This document shows positions 25,968 to 35,600 of a DNA stretch of 64,000 nucleotides, piece after piece. The stretch comes from Pseudomonas sp. FP453 (GTDB lineage: Bacteria; Pseudomonadota; Gammaproteobacteria; Pseudomonadales; Pseudomonadaceae): assembly GCF_030687495.1 (NCBI RefSeq), contig NZ_CP117435.1:1240001-1304000 (forward strand). The letters are read 5' to 3'. Position numbers and translations under genes: made by a program. Position 1 is the stretch's first letter; each line of letters begins with the position of its first letter. The notes beneath the pieces are model-generated. The model saw nothing but the letters and a program-made list of their open reading frames with translations. It was not told the origin of the DNA and made no database searches.

Positions 25968-26040
25968 AGTCGATTGATCCCTGCACGCAGATTGATCGGA
26001 CTTGGTTGAAGCTTAGACGATGGCAGCCATCGCGTAGTCC

Positions 26041-29000
26041 TCAAGGGTTTGGCTGTTTGTCGCTGTTCTTCAGTTGTGCGATCCATACCGGGTCATTGGC
26101 GAGGGTCCAACGAGGCAACCCGGCGACGTAGAACCGCACATGGATATCTTGCAGTCCCCATATGTTCATCTGGACTTCCAGTTCGGCCAGGTACTGGGCG
26201 GCAGGACACGTGATTGAGGCCCATGGGTCGCTGACCCACACGTCCTGCCACCCGGCTTCGCTGAAGTTGCGCGTTTGCATGACCCCTGCCGGCGGCGTAC
26301 CTACGATGACGAAGGCATGGGCGGGTGGCCACGTGCTCCAGACGCGTGCGGTGCCGCCATTGGTGCGGATCGACTCGCAGGCGATATGGGCCATCTGGTC
26401 GCAATTGCCGGCACCGGTCTTGAGGATGATTTCGGAGTAATCAGGGTGCCCGATTTTGCTGTACTCCCACATAACGATGGGCTCGGCCACCCTAAGCCGG
26501 CGTAGTTCAGCGGTTTCTATGCCAGCGCTGTTAGCCCGGCCGATGAGGGTGGTATCCACTATGCGCTGAAGGCTGGCGTTAGCCTGTTCGGCCATATAGC
26601 GATTGATTTGCTCTGCAGTGGGGGCGCCCAGTGCGGGCGGCCTGGGCGGCCAGACTTCCAGCTGGATCGGCTGGTTGACGACATTGACATCCAATCGCCG
26701 CCCTTGATCGGAGGCGTTGAGTAGCAACTCGCGTTGTTTCATCACGCTTAAGCGACTGGCTTGGGAGCGCAGGCGCGCCAAGCGGGCCGGCGTGAAACCG
26801 CGTTGGGTGAGTTGGCGGTAGAGGGTTTCCAGGGTGGGCAGCGCCACCAGCGGTTGGTCTGGCAACATGCCGCCGGCGCTGAAGTGTTGATTGCGCCAGC
26901 TGCAGAACGCTTGGATCAGCGCCTGATCATCACCGCCCAGGCTGAAATCCAGTTGCTGCATTTGCAGCGTATCGGGCCCTAGCGGGGTGGCCACAGTTTT
27001 GTAGAACAGCCCCACGTCGGCTTCGACTACCCACCAGTCAGCAGTCGGCAAGGATAGGGTGGCTGCCCGGAGTGTACGGCTGTCGTCGACGCCGTCAAAA
27101 ATGCTCTCGAGGCGCACAACTTGGCTCTGGTGGTTGAGGAGGTTGTCCAGTTCATCGCCGGGCAGGCCGAATTGTGGTTCGCCGTCGATGCGCCGGGCGC
27201 GCACTTGCGGCTTGTAGATCAAGGCCTCTTGAGTGGGTAGGGGGGTGAGTTTGAACCTACCGAAGTCTGCATCGACCTCATGTACATGGCGGTGCCAGAC
27301 CAGTTTGCGTTTGGCGCCTGCGACCACGGGCCCGGGCGTCAGGCGGATATGGTCCAGTGCTTGAACCCGGCGTTTGTGAATCGAGCCTCGGAACGGATAA
27401 AGCCGCTTGCTGAAACACACGGTGGGCACTGGACTGCGTTTGGTCCGGCCTGCGGCGCAAGTCAGCTCAAACCTATCGCTGAGATGGACGTGGGCCGGTG
27501 ATGCAATATCGTCCAGATGCCCCGGGTTTTGCGGGTTCCAGCGCCACACACGGTGCGGCTCCAGCAGGTCGGTGGCATCGGTGCGCTGGATGATCAGCGG
27601 TGGCGTTTCAAACAACGGCTCCACCACCCGCGCCAGGTAACCGTCGGCCCGGTGTACTGGGTTGATCACCAGGGCTGAGTCCAGGCGCAAGCCATCCAAC
27701 GTCGGGCCATAGGGGCGGCCGCTGAAGGGGTCGAAGCCGTGCCAGCCAGCATCGCGATGGACCGCCAGTAACGGGGTAGCCCCCTCGGCGTGGATCAATT
27801 GGGCGCTGCCGACATCTGCGCGGTTGACCAAGCGGCGGTAGTCGATCCCGGCGCCCTGGACGAGCCGGCGGCGCGCATGCCCCAGCGCTTCATCGATCAG
27901 GTGCAGGCCAGCACGTTTCAAGCGCACCCAGCCGTAGACGCCCAGGCGTAATACGAACGGCAGGCTCTCGAGCGGGTTGAGCGTGGCATTCAAATAGAGC
28001 GCGCTCAGCTTGCTCAGTTGCAATAGCTTGCGGGTCACCGGCAGGGTTCTTCGCAAGGCGGCTGCCGCGCGGGAGGCGAAGACCTGGGTTGGCACAAACA
28101 CCCCCAGTACATCAAAAAAACAGCTCCACGCACCGTCGATCATCTGTCGGGTATCTCCGGAAGCCAGGCCCCGGGCGCATGCCCAGAATGGGATCAAGTT
28201 CAGCAACACGTCTGCCAGGCTGTCGTAGACGCGTCGTTGATCCTCCAGGCTGTTTGAGCTGCGAGCGCTGGTGAGCAGGGCATCGACATCCAGGAAGAAA
28301 TGTTGGTCGGTGATTGCGCGTGCTATCGCCAGGCAGCGTGGCGAGTCGAAATGGAGGAGCTCATCGCTGGAGGCAGGGATGTCGAACGGCAACGGGTCGG
28401 TGATCACGCTGGCCCATTGGTCCACTTTAGGCGGCGAGCCTTGAGCATAGGCGGACCAATCGATGGCCAATCGGCTGCCGGTAAACAGCTGGCTGCGCGG
28501 GTGAGTGCTGGTGGGACTGCCGGTGGCGACCGACAGCGGCCATCCTCCCGCTTGCAATGACGATGGCAGGCGAGGATTTTTACGCACTTGGTTGAACAAC
28601 GGGAACAGCTCGAAATAAGTCACCACAGTGTGGTGCTCACAGCGCAGCAACACGCCGTAGCGCCCGGTTCGGGCTGCCTTGTGCGCAGGTGATTCCTGGT
28701 CCAGCGGCACTTGGGCAGGTAGGCGAAGTACCCACAGTTGCAGCGCACCCAATTGCAGTGACTGACGGTCGGCCAGCGGTAGCTGTGCCAGCAGGTATTG
28801 GATGGCGTGGGTGTATGCGCTTTTCAGGCGTGCCACGTGGGCGTCGGCGGCGTGGTCGAACACGGTGTTGATCGTTTTCAAGTACTTGAAGCGCGGTTTG
28901 AGCGCGTCAAGATCAAGCTGCGGATCAGTTGAGTGCCATTTTGGGCTGATGGGTTGAAGGTCGCCACTCATGTGCAGGTCCAATAGGCTCTGCGGTCTTG

Positions 29001-30912
29001 ACGTTGAGCGACGAAAGGGGGGCGCGTTGCCTGGCGTCTTGACCCAGCGCAGGCAGGCTTTTTCCAGCAGCGAGTGGTTGGGGAAGATTGTTTGCAGGTC
29101 CGCCCGGGCGATGGCTCGCCGGGTGATCAGGGGCGTGACCAGCTGCTTGCTTGCCGCTCTGAGCGCCTGCACGCGCAGTTCCAGTTGCTGTTTCAGCGTT
29201 TGGAGGGCATCAAGGTTGTGGTCGGCACCTGGGGGCAACTGGCCCTGAGCGAGACCCCAGTCGATCAGGCTGGAGGTTGCGCAGTGTTCACGCCATGGGC
29301 GTTCAGCGGCGGGCCCTGGGTGTGTGGCCAAGGTCATGATGTCGATAAAGGTCAGTTGTCTTGTCGAGCCGGCGGCCAGGGATTCGGCTTGTAGTACGCC
29401 CTGCTTGAAAATCATCCAGGCGTAGGAGCTCATGAAGTACAGCGAGTCGGGGATGTCCCGCACCAGGCATTCAGGCGCTACGCCTGCCAACAGCAGATGG
29501 GCGACCAGGGCGGCGGTCTGGGCGGTGGCGATGCCTTGGTCGATCAGGTGCAACTCGATTGCCAGGCGCAGCTCGGCATAGTTGCAACCCCAGAACGCAG
29601 GGTGATTGAGGTCGAGCCCGGCCACCCGGTAGCGCGTCTCACCGGCCAAGGGGTCGAGGCTGAGGATCAATGCGCCGAGTACCAGGGCATCACGGCTGGC
29701 GCGATTGGTCGGCTCGCCAGGCGCGTGGCCGTACCAGCCTACGGCGCGGATCAGGCGGTCGGCCAAGCGCTGTGCGGCAGGGCTGTTGAGCAAGCGATGC
29801 AAGCATTCATCGGGATCGGCTGACGGTGGTGTCCCCAGTAATACGGTGAGTAAACCGGCGCAGGTATCGGCTAAAAATGCCGCGACCACGGCTTTGACGT
29901 CGGTGCGCTGTTGCACCGATAACGTCAGCGCACCCGGTTTGGGCAGGCCCAGGGTTGCCCAGTAGTTGCCCCAGCGAGGCGTCGGGTGAGCCTTGGCGGG
30001 GCTGTCGTAGTGCAGCAGCGCCAGCTCGGAACTGGCGAAGTCACATCCGGCGGGCACCGCCAGCGTCTCGATGCGTTGCAGTTGCTCGATCACATCCCAG
30101 GCTTCGTCGCGGGTTGCGGGCAGCGGCAGTGAATGCAGCTTGAGCAATTGCGCCAGGGTGAAGCGGGCGTCCTTGTAGATGACGGTCTGCATGTGTGTGC
30201 CGATTTCTACGAGGCTATCGAATTGGGCCTCGGTCGGCAAAGTCGACAATTGTGCGTGACTGATCTCGTTACGCCCGCCGCTGAGGGTGCCTTCAACGGG
30301 ATCGAACGCATAGAGGTCAGCGTCCGGTGCGAGGGCGAGAAGATCCGGATGTTCCGTCAATGATTGCACAAGGGCGGCGCCGCGGTTCATTGCATCGGCC
30401 CAGTATGAACCGGAGGATAGCCAACAGCGGGTGCGATACAGGGCGAACAGGGTGAAGGTTTCCTCGTCCAGGTCCAGGCGACTGACCAGCGCCCGCAATT
30501 CACGGGACAGGGTTTGCAGGTCCTGGTGCAATGCTTCGAAGGCATTCTGGAGCGGCGCGAATCCGGGGCTGTCGGCAAAGCCCTGGCGCTTGCCCAAAGC
30601 GTCGATCAATACGCCGCGTTGGGCAGGTGTCTGGGCGTAGGGGTAGCCGTAGAAGCGCAGGATCTGCCGTGCGCTCATCCGTGCCGGTGTTGCGTAGGCA
30701 AGTGCCAGGCCATGGGCGTCGGGGTCGATGATCCAGGCCAGCGCCTGTTTTTGCCATGGCTGATCGGCGGCCTTGGCGTAGCGTTGCAACCAGCTCTCCA
30801 AGGTGCTGTGTGCGGCCACCTCCAGCGTGGTGTCGGGCAGGCCTGCGCGCAAGTCGTCGATGAGGCTCGCGATCATTTGCCGGTCGGCTACCTGGCGTTG
30901 TTGAGTGTTCAT
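26041..30912 (-). CDS. Giant toxin-like protein with C-terminal Cys-His-Asp (papain/transglutaminase-like) module
   Basis: A 1623-residue protein. The long N-terminal region has no motif I can name with confidence. Hydrophobic helices occur around residues 890-1015 (AWSCFFDVLGVFVPTQVF, ESLPFVLRLGVYGWV), as in toxins that cross membranes. The last 140 residues carry GAGNCDQMAHIACESI (Cys1504), PPAHAFVIVG (His1532) and VWVSDPWAS (Asp1562). This is the order and local sequence style of a papain/transglutaminase-fold catalytic triad, used by cysteine protease and deamidase toxins. It follows the PBP gene's upstream side in the same orientation with a 73-base gap. Target and secretion route are unknown. 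Confidence 0.7.
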   Translation of the reverse strand: MNTQQRQVADRQMIASLIDDLRAGLPDTTLEVAAHSTLESWLQRYAKAADQPWQKQALAWIIDPDAHGLALAYATPARMSARQILRFYGYPYAQTPAQRGVLIDALGKRQGFADSPGFAPLQNAFEALHQDLQTLSRELRALVSRLDLDEETFTLFALYRTRCWLSSGSYWADAMNRGAALVQSLTEHPDLLALAPDADLYAFDPVEGTLSGGRNEISHAQLSTLPTEAQFDSLVEIGTHMQTVIYKDARFTLAQLLKLHSLPLPATRDEAWDVIEQLQRIETLAVPAGCDFASSELALLHYDSPAKAHPTPRWGNYWATLGLPKPGALTLSVQQRTDVKAVVAAFLADTCAGLLTVLLGTPPSADPDECLHRLLNSPAAQRLADRLIRAVGWYGHAPGEPTNRASRDALVLGALILSLDPLAGETRYRVAGLDLNHPAFWGCNYAELRLAIELHLIDQGIATAQTAALVAHLLLAGVAPECLVRDIPDSLYFMSSYAWMIFKQGVLQAESLAAGSTRQLTFIDIMTLATHPGPAAERPWREHCATSSLIDWGLAQGQLPPGADHNLDALQTLKQQLELRVQALRAASKQLVTPLITRRAIARADLQTIFPNHSLLEKACLRWVKTPGNAPPFRRSTSRPQSLLDLHMSGDLQPISPKWHSTDPQLDLDALKPRFKYLKTINTVFDHAADAHVARLKSAYTHAIQYLLAQLPLADRQSLQLGALQLWVLRLPAQVPLDQESPAHKAARTGRYGVLLRCEHHTVVTYFELFPLFNQVRKNPRLPSSLQAGGWPLSVATGSPTSTHPRSQLFTGSRLAIDWSAYAQGSPPKVDQWASVITDPLPFDIPASSDELLHFDSPRCLAIARAITDQHFFLDVDALLTSARSSNSLEDQRRVYDSLADVLLNLIPFWACARGLASGDTRQMIDGAWSCFFDVLGVFVPTQVFASRAAAALRRTLPVTRKLLQLSKLSALYLNATLNPLESLPFVLRLGVYGWVRLKRAGLHLIDEALGHARRRLVQGAGIDYRRLVNRADVGSAQLIHAEGATPLLAVHRDAGWHGFDPFSGRPYGPTLDGLRLDSALVINPVHRADGYLARVVEPLFETPPLIIQRTDATDLLEPHRVWRWNPQNPGHLDDIASPAHVHLSDRFELTCAAGRTKRSPVPTVCFSKRLYPFRGSIHKRRVQALDHIRLTPGPVVAGAKRKLVWHRHVHEVDADFGRFKLTPLPTQEALIYKPQVRARRIDGEPQFGLPGDELDNLLNHQSQVVRLESIFDGVDDSRTLRAATLSLPTADWWVVEADVGLFYKTVATPLGPDTLQMQQLDFSLGGDDQALIQAFCSWRNQHFSAGGMLPDQPLVALPTLETLYRQLTQRGFTPARLARLRSQASRLSVMKQRELLLNASDQGRRLDVNVVNQPIQLEVWPPRPPALGAPTAEQINRYMAEQANASLQRIVDTTLIGRANSAGIETAELRRLRVAEPIVMWEYSKIGHPDYSEIILKTGAGNCDQMAHIACESIRTNGGTARVWSTWPPAHAFVIVGTPPAGVMQTRNFSEAGWQDVWVSDPWASITCPAAQYLAELEVQMNIWGLQDIHVRFYVAGLPRWTLANDPVWIAQLKNSDKQPNP

Positions 30913-31273
30913 CCGTGAGGTCCTGATGGGAAACCACCATCCTGCGCGATGGTGTGGCTGCCTTCATCACGCGCTTTCTGGGGGGGCCGTGGGAGCCCTC
31001 TGTTTCGCCTGAAAGGCTTGATCCAGAGCCTTCTCATGAGGGGCAAGACATGGCGAAGTTTCCCCCAGCATGCAATACTCGGCGCTGTTAAAAATAGGGT
31101 TTTTACGGTAATCGCAGGTTAGATGTTCCTGTTTTAGAGCGTTTTTGCAGGTGCTTCCACTCAATAGGGTGGCTTTTATAGTGAAAGACTCTAAGCCGAG
31201 CTTTTTATACTGCACGCCCCGCCGAGCCAGCCCCTCGGCGGACACTCCAATAACAAAATGAGGTTGTACCCCT
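30913..31273. other. Intergenic region upstream of the amino acid permease
   Basis: A 361-base divergent gap, AT-rich from about 31075 to 31215. A TATACT hexamer at 31206-31211 could be a -10 element for the permease, but no good -35 was seen. A cysteine-containing minus-strand reading frame crosses the region but lacks a start signal or family resemblance. Confidence 0.5.
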
Positions 31274-32692
31274 ATGCCAGTCGGCAACCCACTGCCCCAC
31301 GGCGAGACCGCTCAAGGCGGCCCGCTCAAACGCGAACTTGGTGAACGGCACATCCGCCTGATGGCGCTCGGCGCCTGCATCGGTGTCGGCCTGTTCCTCG
31401 GTTCGGCCAAGGCCATCGAGATGGCCGGCCCGGCGATCATGCTGTCGTACATCATTGGCGGCCTGGCGATCCTGGTCATCATGCGCGCCCTCGGCGAAAT
31501 GGCGGTGCACAACCCCGTCGCCGGTTCGTTCAGCCGTTATGCCCAGGACTATCTCGGCCCGTTGGCGGGTTTTCTCACTGGCTGGAACTACTGGTTCCTG
31601 TGGCTGGTGACCTGCGTCGCGGAGATCACTGCCGTGGCCGTGTACATGGGCGTGTGGTTCCCCGATACGCCGCGCTGGATCTGGGCCCTGGCGGCGCTGA
31701 TGAGCATGGGCACGATCAACCTTATCGCCGTGAAAGCCTTTGGTGAATTCGAATTCTGGTTCGCGCTGATAAAGATCGTCACCATCATTGCGATGGTCAT
31801 CGGCGGTGTCGGCATCATTGCCTTCGGCTTTGGCAACGACGGCGTGGCGCTGGGTATTTCCAACCTGTGGAGCCACGGCGGCTTCATGCCCAATGGCGTG
31901 CAGGGCGTGCTGATGTCCTTGCAGATGGTGATGTTTGCCTACCTGGGTGTGGAGATGATCGGCCTCACCGCCGGTGAAGCGAAGAACCCGCAGAAGACCA
32001 TCCCGAGTGCCATCGGCTCGGTGTTCTGGCGCATCCTGCTGTTCTACGTCGGCGCACTGTTCGTGATCCTGTCGATCTACCCGTGGAATGAAATCGGCAC
32101 CCAGGGCAGCCCGTTCGTGATGACCTTCGAGCGCCTGGGTATCAAGACTGCCGCCGGTATCATCAACTTCGTGGTGATCACCGCCGCGCTGTCGTCGTGC
32201 AACGGCGGCATCTTCAGCACCGGGCGCATGCTCTACAGCCTGGCGCAGAACGGCCAGGCCCCGGCCACGTTCGGTACCACGTCGAGCAATGGCGTGCCGC
32301 GCAAGGCCTTGTTGCTGTCGATCTTTGCCTTGCTGCTGGGCGTGCTGCTCAACTACCTGGTGCCGGACCAGGTGTTTGTGTGGGTAACCTCCATCGCCAC
32401 CTTCGGCGCGATCTGGACCTGGCTGATGATCCTGCTGGCCCAGCTCAAGTTCCGCAAAGGCTTGAGCCCGGCCGAGCAGGCGGGGCTCAAGTACCGCATG
32501 TGGCTGTACCCGGTCAGTTCCTATATGGCCCTGGCGTTCCTGGTGCTGGTGGTAGGCCTGATGGCGTACTTCCCGGACACCCGCGTGGCGCTGTACGTAG
32601 GGCCGGCGTTCCTGGTGCTGCTGACGGTGCTGTTCTACGTGTTCAAGTTGCAGCCCAACAACGCCAGCGCTGTTGCGCCTCAATCGGTCTGA
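31274..32692 (+). CDS. Amino acid permease of the APC superfamily, ProY/AroP-like
   Basis: A 472-residue inner-membrane proton-coupled amino acid importer with 12 predicted helices. The N-terminal signature LKRELGERHIRLMALGACIGVGLFLGSAKAIEMAGPAI and IMRALGEMAVHNPVAGSFSRYA closely follows E. coli ProY, as do SLQMVMFAYLGVEMIGLTAGEAKNPQKTIP and FYVGALFVILSIYPWN. The substrate may be proline, but this subgroup also includes aromatic and GABA permeases. Its stop lies inside the convergent NEL gene end (13-base overlap). Confidence 0.88.
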   Translation: MPVGNPLPHGETAQGGPLKRELGERHIRLMALGACIGVGLFLGSAKAIEMAGPAIMLSYIIGGLAILVIMRALGEMAVHNPVAGSFSRYAQDYLGPLAGFLTGWNYWFLWLVTCVAEITAVAVYMGVWFPDTPRWIWALAALMSMGTINLIAVKAFGEFEFWFALIKIVTIIAMVIGGVGIIAFGFGNDGVALGISNLWSHGGFMPNGVQGVLMSLQMVMFAYLGVEMIGLTAGEAKNPQKTIPSAIGSVFWRILLFYVGALFVILSIYPWNEIGTQGSPFVMTFERLGIKTAAGIINFVVITAALSSCNGGIFSTGRMLYSLAQNGQAPATFGTTSSNGVPRKALLLSIFALLLGVLLNYLVPDQVFVWVTSIATFGAIWTWLMILLAQLKFRKGLSPAEQAGLKYRMWLYPVSSYMALAFLVLVVGLMAYFPDTRVALYVGPAFLVLLTVLFYVFKLQPNNASAVAPQSV

Positions 32693-35600
32693 CTGGACTC
32701 GACCCGTTGCGCCCCGCTTTGGGCCGCACGGGTCAACTGGCTGATAAGGCGGTTGAGCTCGGCTTCCTTGACTTCCTTGATTGACTGGCGCCGCTCCTGA
32801 TAGTCCATGGACATCGTGTCAGGCACTTCCTGTTTCAGGGCTTCGAGCTTGTAGCGGGCGGTTTCTTCGATGGTGGTAAAGGGTTCCGGGACATGCCGCG
32901 CCAGGTACTGGACCCAGAATTCTTCCGTCAGCAAGGCGTTTTCCAAGGCGCTGGTTTTCCCCACTTCGCGCAGTTTTTTACGCGCTCTTTCCAGGTCTTC
33001 CGGCAGCACGTGGTCGCCTGGCGAGTAGCGGCGATTTTCCTTCAGGATGGGCAGTTTGAACTCCTCCGCCAATTCAAGCCGAAAGAACAGCTTGACCTCA
33101 ACATCGTCCGGCTCGGGCGCTGGCGGTCGGTGGCTGCCATGCAGCGATTGCAGATGGTCCTCGGCAAATTGGTCCAGGTTGCGCAAATAGAACAGACCTT
33201 CGGCCAATGCCAGCAACTCCCGGTTCGCCTGGTTGGAGCTGGGTTGCGCCATGGCCTGATGTTGCTTGTGCCGCAACTCCATATCGATAAACGTCAGGAG
33301 GGCACCGTCGCCGCAGGTGCCGGATACGTAGGTGTTGAGAAAGATGCTTTGGCGCAGCTCATAGGATTCGGCCATGGCCTGCAGCAGGCGCCAGACCCGG
33401 GCGATCAGGGCCGGTCGGCGATCCAGCTTGTTCACGTAGTCGTCCGCTTGGGTCAAGTCCCGCAGGACCCGAAACGTGTCATCAGGGCTGGCGCTGCCTG
33501 GGGCATTGTCATGCTCCAGTTGATCCCACAAGGTTCTTCGTTGTGCATGTTCGGCCGCCGGAACCCCGTCCAGCCATTTGTCCACGGGGCTCGGTTCGGG
33601 CGCTACATGGTGGATGCCGGGTATGGCCCCCCCCAACGGCTGTGCGGTGCGCGTCCGATGCTCGTTCAGACGTTGCAGGGCGTCGGCGCTCAAGGGGTTG
33701 TCATGCAGGAACGTGCCCTGGTTGGCCGGTCGCATCTGCGGGTCGGTGAAGAGCACGGCGGGAATCGTGGCGATGTTGTTTTCTTGCAGCCGCAGGTCCC
33801 GCAACTGGGTCAGGCGCTCCGCCCCGATGGGCCATTGGCTGATGCCGGTGCGATGCAGGTCGAGGCTGTGCAGGCGCGCCATGCCAGAGACATCCGGGCT
33901 CAGGCCCAGCGGGTTGTGGCTCAGGTCCAACCTTTCCAGTTGGGTCATCGCGGCCAGCTGTTGCTGCGATTGCGTGGTCAGCACGATGCTGTTGTGGCTC
34001 AGGTCCAGGATCTCGAGGTGCGTCATCTGCGTGACGCTGCTGGGTAACTGCGTCAAGCCGCAGTCCAGGTGGAGTTTCTTGAGGTTGGGGAATTGGCTCA
34101 GGAAGGCGTTGCCGCTGGGGGGGAACGCACTGCCTGCGATCTTCAGGTATTCAATGTGTTCGAAGCCTTTGATCGCGGGCATGAAGTCGATGTTTGGCAG
34201 GTTGTTGCCGTCCAGTCGCAACTCCAGGCCGTGGGCATGCAGCAGGCCAGGATGATATTCCAGTGACTCCTGGCGCCAGGCTTTGAGGATCTGCGCAGTC
34301 ATGGCAATGCGCAGGTTGGGGTTCATCCAGCCTAGGAGTTCATGGTCGCCGGGGTAGTCGGCGGCCGCCCAGCGATGGAGCTCAAGTTCCAATGCCTGGT
34401 ATTCCATTTTTCGCCGCTCCAGTTCCTGCAACACCTGGGGTTCGCTGAGCCGCAGGTTGCGTGTCAGGTCGAGCGCGTCGTCCCTGGACATCCTGGGGTA
34501 AACCTCGCGGACTTTGCTGACCATGTCCACCGAGAACAGCAAGCTCAGCGGCCACCAGTTGCGCAAGGTGAACGGATAGGCCGTGAACGAGCTGTTGACG
34601 GGCATGGGCGGCTGCAGCCAATACGGGATATGCGGCAGGCCGAGCAGGTCCTTGATCGCGACGCGCTGGTTGAGTGCCAGTTCAGCAATGGCATTGCGCA
34701 GGGGCGCGAGTTCGCCGCTGTCGTCCAGCCCGAGGGCCTTGCGCTGGGTATCGCTCAATACGCGCCAGACGGCGGTGAGCAGATCGGTAGAGGTGTTGAG
34801 CGGGTCACTTATCAACTGGCCTTCGGCGTCATACGCCTGATAACGCGCGTCCAACCGCGCCAGTCTCTTGCGCTCGCTGCCGGCCAAGTACCCGGCACTC
34901 TCGAGCAACGGCCCGGTGGCGCTGCCCTGGTGAATGTCCAGGCGGGCATCGGTGGGCCAGCCGGGCAGCAGCTTGAGCACATGCAAGATGATTTTTTCGC
35001 TGTCGGGGTTGGCGACGGTGGACAGGTACAACCCCTCGAACGCCCGGTTTAGGCGCACGTCATTGGCGGTCAGTTTTGCCTGTTCGCCCAGGCGCAGGGG
35101 GACCCAGTCCTTCTCGCTCAGTTGCTTGATTTCATGGGGGGTCGCATGGTCGATCAGGGCCTGGATGGCGCTGGCGGGCAGCTGCGGGAAATGCGCGTGC
35201 AGGCGCGCGTGCAGGCGGTTGCCGTTGCGTTCGCCCTGGGCGTACAGCGCGTCGAACAGTTGGCTGCGTTCGCGGTAGGCGTGCTCGGCGATTTTTTTTG
35301 CCAGCTTGAACAGGCGTTCTTCCTGGCTTTGCGGCAGCTCACCGAGCAGGGCGCGGCTCAGGTCATCGTTGCGCACCAGATGGGCCAGGGGTTCCTGGCT
35401 GCGGCTCTGGGTGTCGGACAGGCGGATTTTTTGCGCCGCGCCGGCGTTCGCAGCCGGGTAATGGGCAAGCGTGCGTCCGGCCTCATCATGCAGTTCCAGC
35501 ACATGGCTGGCGGGCCATTGCGGCAGCGCGCAGACCAGCAGCAGTTGCAAGGAGGGCTTGGCGCTACGGGTGGCCGAATAGGTGGTCATCGCCTTGATGA

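Noticed and set aside
30967..31287. 106-codon minus-strand frame with five cysteines near the permease promoter
   Set aside because: No ribosome site, no signal peptide, no family resemblance; part of it runs through the permease start.
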